From Pseudoalteromonas sp. T1lg88 (lineage in GTDB: Bacteria; Pseudomonadota; Gammaproteobacteria; Enterobacterales; Alteromonadaceae), in NCBI RefSeq assembly GCF_002964765.1, contig NZ_PQCF01000032.1, forward strand, positions 310,001 through 374,000: 64,000 nt of DNA, written 5' to 3'. Made by a program: the position numbers and the translations under genes. Shown one piece after another: positions 54,476-61,780 of this stretch. Position 1 is the stretch's first letter, and each line of letters begins with the position of its first letter. The notes under the pieces were generated by a model. That model had not been told where the DNA came from and searched no databases. It saw nothing but the letters and a program-made list of their open reading frames with translations.

Positions 54476-55984
54476 TTATTTGGTTTTTAAAATCCACTCG
54501 CTCAGCAGGCGCACACCGTAACCTGTGCCGCCCACATTCACTTCGCCTTTGGCCTTGCTGGACAGGGCATTCCCGGCGATATCTATATGTACCCAACGGG
54601 TGTCACCGGCAAAGTGTTGTAAGAAAGAAGCGGCAGTAGTTGCACCCGGACCGCCCGAGCCGACATTTTGTAAGTCGGCAATATCCGACTTCAGCATGTC
54701 TTTGTAGCCCAGCGGCAGACGCCATACCTGCTCATTCACTACCTTACCGGCGGCGGTAAGCTCGCTGATAAGCTGATCATCATCAGAGAATACGGCGCTG
54801 TAGCGATCGCCAAGGGCGCGTACCTTAGAGCCGGTTAATGTGGCTACATCCACCATGATCTCCGGCTTATAATGCTCGCGGGCGTACCACATGGCATCGC
54901 TTAGCACCAGGCGGCCTTCAGCGTCGGTGTTCACCACTTCTACGCTTAAGCCTTCGGCGGTGCGTAGTACATCACCCGGGGCAATGGCGTATTGAGAAAC
55001 CATGTTCGCTGCCATACCCATGACGGCAACGACATTGACATCGGCCTTGCTCAGCGCCATGGCTTTAACCGTACCCAGTACCGCGGCGGCACCGGCCATA
55101 TCCGATTTCATACGTGCGATAGACGGGCCGCTTTTAATGCTGTAGCCGCCGGAATCAAAGGTAATGCCTTTACCTACTAGGGCGATAGGCGCCTCGTCTG
55201 ACCCCTTGTAATGGGCAACAACTAGGCGGGCGCCATGCTCACTGCCGCGGCCAACGCCTTCCAAAGCACCCATGCCCAGCTTTTTAAGCTGTTTTGGTCC
55301 CAGTACAGTTACCTTGACACCGTATTGCTCAAGCTCTTTAGCAGCTTTGGCAAATTCGACCGGGGTCATTTCTGTGGCCACTTCTGAGGTTAGATCGCGG
55401 GCTAGAAATACGCCTTGCTCGATATGACTCAGGGCTTGGTAGGCCGCTTGAGCGCGCTCGGCGTTGGCAACGCTAAAGTGGTAGCTGACGGTGGTTTTAT
55501 CGGCGTCTTTTTTATAGACATCGAAGCTGTGATCGCGAAGGTTGGCACCGTGGGCAAACTGGGCTGCCAGTTGCGCATTGCTTAATTGGCCTTGCACCTC
55601 GGCGAAAGCCAGGTCGACATCGGTGATTTTATTGGCTTTAAGCTGACCATGAACATTGCCACCCAGCTTTGCCAGATTGGCAGCGTTTAACTCATCCTTG
55701 TCACCCAAACCCACAACCAAAATGCGCTCATAGTTCGAGTCAATAGGTGCTAGAAGCTCAAATGTACTACCCTGGCTGGCATCAAATTGAGCGGCGTCCG
55801 CTGCTTTTTTCAGTTGTGCCTGAGTTGCTGCAGATAATTGACCCGCAGGTAAGTCTTGCCCTTTGGTTTGCATAACCACTAAGGTTTTTGCGCCGCTTAG
55901 GCCAGTAAAATTAAAATCTGCTGCATAAACATGAGCACTCAAGAGTGTGGCGGCAACCGCACTAAGACTAAAAATACGCGACAT
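54476..55984 (-). CDS. Leucyl aminopeptidase family M17, exported
   Basis: Two-metal aminopeptidase of family M17 (PepA-like) with a Sec signal peptide (MSRIFSLSAVAATLLSAHVYA), so it should be periplasmic rather than cytosolic. The C-terminal catalytic domain has VGKGITFDSGGYSIKS (metal-binding Lys and Asp), the M17 signature NTDAEGRLVLSDAMW, and MKSDMAGAAAVLGT. The N-terminal domain is more divergent. The 502-aa length is normal. It would release N-terminal residues from peptides produced by exported peptidases such as the S9 enzyme. Confidence 0.93.
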   Translation of the reverse strand: MSRIFSLSAVAATLLSAHVYAADFNFTGLSGAKTLVVMQTKGQDLPAGQLSAATQAQLKKAADAAQFDASQGSTFELLAPIDSNYERILVVGLGDKDELNAANLAKLGGNVHGQLKANKITDVDLAFAEVQGQLSNAQLAAQFAHGANLRDHSFDVYKKDADKTTVSYHFSVANAERAQAAYQALSHIEQGVFLARDLTSEVATEMTPVEFAKAAKELEQYGVKVTVLGPKQLKKLGMGALEGVGRGSEHGARLVVAHYKGSDEAPIALVGKGITFDSGGYSIKSGPSIARMKSDMAGAAAVLGTVKAMALSKADVNVVAVMGMAANMVSQYAIAPGDVLRTAEGLSVEVVNTDAEGRLVLSDAMWYAREHYKPEIMVDVATLTGSKVRALGDRYSAVFSDDDQLISELTAAGKVVNEQVWRLPLGYKDMLKSDIADLQNVGSGGPGATTAASFLQHFAGDTRWVHIDIAGNALSSKAKGEVNVGGTGYGVRLLSEWILKTK

Positions 55985-56156
55985 ATTGCTCTCCTAGATT
56001 CGCAAAGTTGCGCCTTTTTACCTTATTTCACTATTAAAATTAACCAATTGGCGGTGAATGAACGAGAATTACAGTTTAACGTCGGTGCTGGGTATGCGAG
56101 CGGGGCGACACATGGCTATGCCATCTTGTGTCGCCACCTAGTTGGGTCACTTAGAA

Positions 56157-56576
56157 TTATGCGGTTTTGAGGGAGCATTTACGCATGTTGCAAAGCAGCA
56201 TGGCCGTGAGCAGGGTAATAGGCAATGGTGCCAGCACCTTTATAAATTGCGCCCAAAGAGCATGTTGCGGGTGCAAATACACTCCTAAGATTCCGTAAAG
56301 GGTGAGGAAGATGCCACACACCAGGGTATTTTTATATCCCAGCTCCTTACCAAAACGCACACTCATCGCAGCAACAAGCAGACAACCAATAAGGCCTGCA
56401 AGCATGCTCTGAATTTGCAAGCCTAAGTCCTGCTCGGCCATTATCATGGCTTGCTCTTGTGCGATGCCATCGGGGAGCCATAACTGTACCAATACTATGC
56501 CTGCAACAAGCACGTATATGAAAAAGACTGCTAGGGTTACGCTGATAAGTTTTATTTCTAATTTATTGTTAAACAT
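56157..56576 (-). CDS. Small membrane protein of unknown function
   Basis: A 139-aa protein with four predicted transmembrane helices (about 9-32, 51-72, 80-101, 108-130) and short loops. Not recognised; it resembles the DUF2975 type only in general shape. It is downstream of an XRE-type membrane-bound regulator on the same strand, 65 nt apart, and both ribosome sites overlap similar TTAGCAAGGAGA/TTCTCCTT repeats, so the two probably form a regulated unit. Confidence 0.75.
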   Translation of the reverse strand: MFNNKLEIKLISVTLAVFFIYVLVAGIVLVQLWLPDGIAQEQAMIMAEQDLGLQIQSMLAGLIGCLLVAAMSVRFGKELGYKNTLVCGIFLTLYGILGVYLHPQHALWAQFIKVLAPLPITLLTAMLLCNMRKCSLKTA

Positions 56577-56581
56577 GGGTT

Positions 56582-56616
56582 TTCTCCTTTGGTTAAAGTG
56601 GAGTTAGCAAGGAGAA
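56582..56616 (-). promoter_or_regulatory. Inverted repeat over the ribosome site of the small membrane protein gene
   Basis: TTCTCCTT (56582-56589) and AAGGAGAA (56609-56616) can pair. On the minus strand the AAGGAGAA next to the ATG is the Shine-Dalgarno sequence, so the stem would hide it. TTAGCAAGGAGA in this region (56605-56615) also recurs upstream of the XRE gene. Confidence 0.5.
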
Positions 56617-56641
56617 CGCCGATGCTTTTGTTAAGCGACTA

Positions 56642-57178
56642 TTACTTAAAGATACCTTCTTTGTAGCCCTTGTAGGCCAGCAGGCCCACCGAAAAGAGCA
56701 GCGCCAGCGACACCAGGTTTTTTAGTAAACGCATGGTATCCTGATCGATGCGCCCGGCATTGTAGGCATCAAAAATGCCCCAAAAACCGAAGGCATTGGC
56801 GGCAATGACCAATAGCATACTCCACAGATAGGTGTGCTTGTTGGTTTTCGGCTTAGCGGCAGTCGGGTCTTGTGAAGCCTGCACAGCGACAGGTTCTGAG
56901 CCAGTCTCTGTGGAAGAGGGTTGAGTGTGCTCAGGCGCACCGGCAGCACATGCGCTGTCTTGCATATGGACACTGTGATCCAAAGCCAATAATTGCTGGC
57001 AATCGATATCCAGCGCCGCGGCCATGCTTTTTATCGACTCCAATGAGGCAACGCCCTTCGCCTCGATTCGTTGTACCGTGCGTAAACTCAATCCTGCCAT
57101 CTCCGCCAGCTGCTCTTGCGAGTAACAGCGGCTATCACGCAGGGTTTTTATGACCTGAACATTTACTTTCATTTTCAT
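56642..57178 (-). CDS. XRE family regulator with C-terminal transmembrane region
   Basis: A 178-aa protein with an N-terminal Cro/CI helix-turn-helix (IKTLRDSRCYSQEQLAEMAGLSLRTVQRIEAKGVASLESIKSMAAALDID), a linker rich in Ala/Thr/Pro, and two transmembrane helices near the C-terminus (about 117-138 and 148-167). Membrane-bound XRE regulators of this layout are known but the signal sensed is not. Start at 57178 has GGAGACC upstream; Met3 is an alternative. A repeated box overlapping its own leader suggests autoregulation. Confidence 0.87.
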   Translation of the reverse strand: MKMKVNVQVIKTLRDSRCYSQEQLAEMAGLSLRTVQRIEAKGVASLESIKSMAAALDIDCQQLLALDHSVHMQDSACAAGAPEHTQPSSTETGSEPVAVQASQDPTAAKPKTNKHTYLWSMLLVIAANAFGFWGIFDAYNAGRIDQDTMRLLKNLVSLALLFSVGLLAYKGYKEGIFK

Positions 57179-57184
57179 CTTGTG

Positions 57185-57223
57185 GGTCTCCTTGCTAACT
57201 GGACTTCAAATTAGCAAGAGACC
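57185..57223 (-). promoter_or_regulatory. Imperfect inverted repeat in the XRE gene leader
   Basis: GGTCTCCTTGCTAA (57185-57198) and TTAGCAAGAGACC (57211-57223) are inverted copies differing by one inserted base, spaced 12 nt. On the minus strand the proximal arm contains AAGGAG, the likely Shine-Dalgarno sequence. Could be an operator for the XRE protein or an RNA hairpin. The sequence from 57224 to 57420 holds no gene and no clear signal. Confidence 0.5.
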
Positions 57224-57420
57224 CCCTCCAGCAATACGTTAGGGTTGCGACATGCACCCGAAATCATTACGTAACGAATACGACACTATAGGTGATGAAT
57301 GTTGTTTTAAAAAGATTTTTTAAATTTTACGCACAATAAATCAGCGCCCCAAAAAGCCATGTTTAAACGCTTTAGTTATCGACAACTTATCCTAATTGGC
57401 GAGATGACCTGCCTTAAACA

Positions 57421-58449
57421 TTATTCCTGTGATTTCTTTTGTGCTTTTTTCTGCTTCTGCCAGCGTCGTCGGGCATAGCGACGCATGTTGGCAATTTGAT
57501 CCGTTTCATCGACAATTGAGCGGCCTATAATGGTCTCAATAATATCTTCCATGGTTATTAATCCTTGCCACGAGCCGTACTCGTCATACACCAAACACAT
57601 ATGATGCTGATCTTCTAGGAGCTGGGTAAGCAATTGCTCCAAGCTGGTGTTGTCAGAGACGACCTTAGCTGGTCGAGCAAACTCTATCGCGAATTTTTTG
57701 TCGCCCACCATAATCAGATCCGACTTAAAAAGCATGCCGTGGGGAGACTCGTCTTCATCCAGGATGGGAAAGCGGGTGAACTGGCTTTTGAGCACCTTGT
57801 CGCGAATGTCATCAAGGGGCAAGTCAGGTTTGAGCGTTTCACAGACGATGCGAGGCGTCATAACCTCGCGCACCTTGATGGTATGTAAATCGAGAATGTT
57901 GCTTATCGCTCTGTGCTCGGTCTCATCGACACTACCAAGCTCGGTGCCAAGAGAGGACAGAGCTTTAATTTCTGAGCGCAGATCTTCTTCACTGGCACTG
58001 CCACCGAGTAAACGCGTTATTTTGTCCGAAATCCAAATAAAGGGTTTGAGTGTCCAGATTAAGAAGGCGAGGATTGGCGGCAATACCACGGCTAGCTGGC
58101 GCCAGAACAGGGCGCCTATGGTTTTTGGGATAATTTCTGATAGCACGAGAATAAGAATTGTCATGACCGCTGAGGCGATACCCAAATAACCATTACCGAA
58201 GACGACCGTGACCTGGGCGCCAACCCCGGCAGCGCCGACCGTATGCGCCACCGTATTGAGGGTGAGAATTGCCGCCAGCGGTTGATCAATCCTTTCTTTG
58301 AGATTTTTCAGTGCCTGATAGCGAACCGGGTTCTCTAATTTTTGTTTAGCAATATAGCTAGGTGTAATGGAGAGCAATGCCGCTTCTAAAATAGAGCACA
58401 TAAACGACACGGCGATAGAGAGTACGGCGAAAGCAATGAGCAATAGCAT
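57421..58449 (-). CDS. CNNM/DUF21 transmembrane domain plus CBS pair protein
   Basis: Membrane protein of the CNNM/CorB-like family, whose members transport or regulate divalent cations such as magnesium. The N-terminal DUF21 domain (about 1-175) has three or four TM helices (LLLIAFAVLSIAVSFMCSILEAALLSITPSY, TVAHTVGAAGVGAQ); a CBS pair follows (IKVREVMTPRIVCETLKPDLPLDDIRDKV, and LCLVYDEYGSWQGLITMEDIIETIIG reading HMCLVYDEYG). At 342 aa it lacks the C-terminal CorC_HlyC domain found in longer relatives. Monocistronic. Confidence 0.9.
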   Translation of the reverse strand: MLLLIAFAVLSIAVSFMCSILEAALLSITPSYIAKQKLENPVRYQALKNLKERIDQPLAAILTLNTVAHTVGAAGVGAQVTVVFGNGYLGIASAVMTILILVLSEIIPKTIGALFWRQLAVVLPPILAFLIWTLKPFIWISDKITRLLGGSASEEDLRSEIKALSSLGTELGSVDETEHRAISNILDLHTIKVREVMTPRIVCETLKPDLPLDDIRDKVLKSQFTRFPILDEDESPHGMLFKSDLIMVGDKKFAIEFARPAKVVSDNTSLEQLLTQLLEDQHHMCLVYDEYGSWQGLITMEDIIETIIGRSIVDETDQIANMRRYARRRWQKQKKAQKKSQE

Positions 58450-58534
58450 AGTAGGTTGTATAGGCCTGTTAGCAAAGTGACTTATTGGTAGTTTAGTTAA
58501 CGATCTTTGGGTTAAAACCCATAAATAAAGGGTC

Positions 58535-59425
58535 CTAAGAGATAAACTTTGCGGCGCGCCCCATTAATCGATGCTGTCTTTGCTTAAGTAAAGTGTAGAG
58601 TTCGCCCATTAGCAATTTGATTCTGGGAACATCAACAAGCGATGGATGTGTTAAAACCCACATTTGGGCAAATTCATGGGGCTCAGAATCTCCAACTACC
58701 GTAAGTTGTTCCATGGTATCGGCGATATAACAGGCTCCGCGTATAAGCCCAAGCCCTTTGCTGGCGGCATCATGGCGCACTATTAAATCATCGATCACTA
58801 AGCTCACCGGTGCGTGTGGAAATGGACTGTTCTTAATCCAATCTGTTTGAGCACCATCGGCTGTGCCAACCAGCCATGCGTACCCGTCACTGGTTTTGTT
58901 AAGGAGGTAATCCCGTTGGGCGTAGTAATTTAAATACACGGCGCCGGCGCGATGGCCAACCAGGTGCTCACATGGTTCATTGGCGACGCGAATGACAATA
59001 TCCGCCTCGCAGTTATCAATATCAACAAGGTGATAATTGCATTGCATCACCAGGCGAATCTGTGGGTAGCGTTTAGCAAAGGTTCCCAAATCTTCAAGAA
59101 GCAGGTACTGTGCAATGGCAGGGGGAAGAGACAGGGTAATTTGACCGCTGTGTTCTAGGTGATTTGCGCGTTGTGCATGCCTATCTGCGAGTACCAGTGC
59201 CTCAACTTGCTGCGCGGTTTGCAATAAGGCATGCCCTGCCAGAGTGAGTGCGTACCCAGAGGGGGCAGACTCCACCAGGGTATAGCCATGGCTGTGATTG
59301 AGTTGTGCTAATCGTCTTGCCACCGTGGTGTGATTCACCGCCAGTATTTTTGCCGCATTGCGTAGCGTCTTGCCCCGGTGAATTGCCAGTATCAGGCGAT
59401 ATGCATCCCAATCTTCCATAACCAT
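58535..59425 (-). CDS. LysR family transcriptional regulator
   Basis: A 296-aa LysR-type regulator. Winged helix MEDWDAYRLILAIHRGKTLRNAAKILAVNHTTVARRLAQLNHSHGYTLVE is followed by a substrate-binding domain with a proline-containing first strand (ITLSPPAIAQYLLLEDLGTFAKRYPQIRLVM). The HTH is of the atypical subtype seen in regulators that sit in short operons. It lies 8 nt after the SnoaL-like gene on the same strand, so they are co-transcribed; the target is unknown. Confidence 0.9.
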   Translation of the reverse strand: MVMEDWDAYRLILAIHRGKTLRNAAKILAVNHTTVARRLAQLNHSHGYTLVESAPSGYALTLAGHALLQTAQQVEALVLADRHAQRANHLEHSGQITLSLPPAIAQYLLLEDLGTFAKRYPQIRLVMQCNYHLVDIDNCEADIVIRVANEPCEHLVGHRAGAVYLNYYAQRDYLLNKTSDGYAWLVGTADGAQTDWIKNSPFPHAPVSLVIDDLIVRHDAASKGLGLIRGACYIADTMEQLTVVGDSEPHEFAQMWVLTHPSLVDVPRIKLLMGELYTLLKQRQHRLMGRAAKFIS

Positions 59426-59433
59426 GTATCACA

Positions 59434-59940
59434 TCAAAGAGTTTGCACTCCAGTATGCTCATGTACCGCAAAACTAGCAATACGCCAATTTTCATCTGTT
59501 TTATACAAGAAGTAGGTTGCTCCGACTTTATTGAACACCTCGCCATTATCGCGATAGCGAACAGCCACATTGGTGGCTATGGCAATGTTTTTATCGATCA
59601 GGCGCACATTAACCTGTTGCCAGTTGACCGAGGCCACCCCCTTGGACTTTAAACCATCGAGAAAGACCACCACCTGTTTGCCAAACTCGTCGGCACTCAT
59701 GGCCACCGGTGGGTTGGCACTGGACATCAGCATGACCCGGGGCATATATAACTGCTCCACAAGTTCCAGCGACTTTCCTTGTATATAACCGTTGTACTTA
59801 TTCATATAGCTGGAGAAGAGGGCCTTAATAGCGGCCTCGTCCTCTGCTTGCTGCGCCGAGCCAGTGGCCAAAGCCTGCGAGCAAAACAGCGGCGCTAAAA
59901 ATAGCGTTAAGAGTAGAAACAGTAAGTTAGGTAAACGCAT
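59434..59940 (-). CDS. Exported SnoaL/NTF2-like protein
   Basis: A 168-aa protein with a signal peptide (MRLPNLLFLLLTLFLAPLFCSQALA) and an NTF2-like fold suggested by DEAAIKALFSSYMNKYNGYIQGKSLELVEQLYMPRV at the start and KVGATYFLYKTDENWRIASFAVHE at the end. Such proteins are often small periplasmic binders or isomerases; no function can be assigned. ATG 59940 (AAGGGGATCACG upstream) is chosen; a longer frame from 59991 adds 17 residues without a good site. First gene of a two-gene unit with the LysR regulator. Confidence 0.8.
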   Translation of the reverse strand: MRLPNLLFLLLTLFLAPLFCSQALATGSAQQAEDEAAIKALFSSYMNKYNGYIQGKSLELVEQLYMPRVMLMSSANPPVAMSADEFGKQVVVFLDGLKSKGVASVNWQQVNVRLIDKNIAIATNVAVRYRDNGEVFNKVGATYFLYKTDENWRIASFAVHEHTGVQTL

Positions 59941-60200
59941 CGTGATCCCCTTGGAGCAAAATTGACCGCTTAAGCGTATCAACTTAATCACGTAAGGGCG
60001 TGGATTTTTTTGTCGTTACCCTGGTGCGGATTTGCAACACACGGGCATAACGTCGGAATAAGGCTAAACGCAAACAAAGACAAGGACGTAAGGTTTTCGC
60101 TAAGAAAAAATTTTTTTAAGGGGGGGAAAAGTTTGTTTAGGAAATAAAGCGCACCTTGAGTGCGAGAACGAATTAAGATTTGACTGGGGAGAGAAAAGAA

Positions 60201-60277
60201 TGGTCGGCATAGCAGGATTTGAACCTGCGACCCCTGACACCCCATGACAGTGCGCTACCAAGCTGCGCTATATGCCG
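60201..60277 (-). tRNA. tRNA-Pro (GGG)
   Basis: 77 nt with encoded CCA. Acceptor CGGCATA / TATGCCG, D-arm AGCGCAGCTTGGTAGCGC, anticodon loop ATGGGGT (anticodon GGG) with stem CTGTC/GTCAG, T-arm AGGTTCAAATCCT. It is like E. coli proL. The stretch 59941-60200 otherwise holds only an A/T and G-rich run with no gene. Confidence 0.96.
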
Positions 60278-60379
60278 ACTAGGACTGCAATAGTACGGAT
60301 AATTTTTGCAATTGCAAGTGGGTGTTGAATCGTTTGCCTATAAATTATTCATATCGATAAGGTTTTTTATCCACTATTG

Positions 60380-60407
60380 AAAAAGCGCTGTTATCACAGC
60401 GCTTTTT
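60380..60407. terminator. Intrinsic terminator after tesA (minus strand)
   Basis: 12-bp perfect stem AAAAAGCGCTGT / ACAGCGCTTTTT with TATC loop; T-tract on the minus strand serves tesA. It could also stop readthrough in the other direction. Confidence 0.92.
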
Positions 60408-60412
60408 GCGCC

Positions 60413-61063
60413 TTATTTAGCCGCATTAGTTGCACTTAATTGCGGGGCGGCTAACCAGGCCTCGATATGCTCGGCCATAATATCGCGCAGCAGCGGCTGG
60501 GCCTGGGCATTGGGGTGAATATTGTCGTTTTGCATCAAGGAGCCATCGGTAGCGACTTGCTCGACAAAAAATGGCAGCAGATGAGCGCCCTGTTGTTCGG
60601 CCACTGTGGCAAAGCTGGCCTCAAACATTTGTGTGTAGCGGGGACCATAATTGGGCGGGATGCGAATGGCCATCACCGCCACTTCGGCACCGGCGGCCTG
60701 GCTTTGTTTGATCAGGGCCGTGAGATTTTGCTGCATCTTGGGAATAGGAAAACCTCGCAGGCCGTCGTTGCCGCCCAGTTCAATCAATACATGGCTGGGC
60801 TGGTGGCTGGCTAAAATGCCCTCTAGGCGCCTTAGTGCGCCACCGGTAGTTTCGCCGCTGATACTGGCATTGATTAATTTAATGGGCTTTTTTTGCTCTT
60901 CATACGTATCTTGTAACAATTGCACCCAACCTTGGTGTTGTTTTAGACCATAGGCAGCGCTTAAGCTGTCTCCTAGGATCAGGATTTGGTTGTCAGCCCA
61001 AGCCATAAATGGTTTAGTGACAACTAATAGGACGAGCAAAATACGTAGGGTTAAAGCATTCAT
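60413..61063 (-). CDS. tesA: Periplasmic acyl-CoA thioesterase/arylesterase TesA
   Basis: SGNH-type (GDSL) hydrolase, thioesterase I/protease I/lysophospholipase L1. Signal peptide MNALTLRILLVLLVVTKPFMAWA leads to block I LGDSLSAAYGL (catalytic Ser), block III LGGNDGLRG (Gly/Asn oxyanion), and block V DNIHPNAQAQ (Asp/His). Length 216 aa. It is divergent from ybbA, and the two start codons directly abut (CAT|ATG), the arrangement known in E. coli except for the missing spacer. A strong terminator follows. Confidence 0.95.
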   Translation of the reverse strand: MNALTLRILLVLLVVTKPFMAWADNQILILGDSLSAAYGLKQHQGWVQLLQDTYEEQKKPIKLINASISGETTGGALRRLEGILASHQPSHVLIELGGNDGLRGFPIPKMQQNLTALIKQSQAAGAEVAVMAIRIPPNYGPRYTQMFEASFATVAEQQGAHLLPFFVEQVATDGSLMQNDNIHPNAQAQPLLRDIMAEHIEAWLAAPQLSATNAAK

Positions 61064-61780
61064 ATGTCAGCGTTATCTCAATTAAACATTATTCAAGTCA
61101 AAGAATTAACCAAGTCCGTTAATACGCTTGACGGCGATTTAACGATCCTCAGCGACATCAGCTTTAATGTCAAGCCGGGCGAGTCGGTGGCCATAGTAGG
61201 CGCCTCGGGCTCGGGTAAATCAACCTTGCTAAGCCTGTTGGCGGGGCTGGATAGAGCCACATCCGGAAGCATTATTGTTGATGGCGACGCCCTTGAGAGT
61301 CTTGATGAAGAAGGCCGTGCAGCCTTGCGGGCGCAAAAGGTCGGTTTTGTGTTTCAGTCTTTTATGCTGGTACAAAGCCTAAGTGCCCTTGAGAACGTGA
61401 TGTTGCCAGCTGAGCTTGCCAATCAAAAAGACGCCAAAGAGCAGGCCTTGGCACTGCTTGAAAAAGTGGGCTTGAGTCATCGTATTGAACATTACCCATC
61501 GCAACTCAGCGGTGGTGAGCAGCAAAGAGTGGCTATTGCCCGCGCCTTTGTCGGCACTCCCAAAATTCTCTTTGCCGATGAGCCCTCGGCCAACCTCGAC
61601 AGCAAAAACGGCAAGCTGATTGAAGAATTACTATTTGAGCTTAATCAGCAGCAGGGCACCACCTTAGTGCTGGTAACCCATGATGAAGCTCTGGCACATC
61701 GCTGTGAGCGCATCTTGCATATTGAGGGCGGTGAGCTAACCCAACTACGTGAGCCTCAGGAGCGCGCGCATGTGGGCTAA
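61064..61780 (+). CDS. ybbA: ABC transporter ATP-binding protein YbbA
   Basis: ATPase of a MacB/LolD-like ABC system; with YbbP it forms an exporter or mechanotransmitter whose substrate is not established. Walker A GASGSGKST, Q-loop VGFVFQSFML, signature LSGGEQQRVAIARA, Walker B ILFADEPSANLD and H-loop LVTHDE are all present. Length 238 aa. The stop overlaps the ybbP start by 11 nt. Synteny with tesA supports the YbbA identity over LolD. Confidence 0.94.
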   Translation: MSALSQLNIIQVKELTKSVNTLDGDLTILSDISFNVKPGESVAIVGASGSGKSTLLSLLAGLDRATSGSIIVDGDALESLDEEGRAALRAQKVGFVFQSFMLVQSLSALENVMLPAELANQKDAKEQALALLEKVGLSHRIEHYPSQLSGGEQQRVAIARAFVGTPKILFADEPSANLDSKNGKLIEELLFELNQQQGTTLVLVTHDEALAHRCERILHIEGGELTQLREPQERAHVG

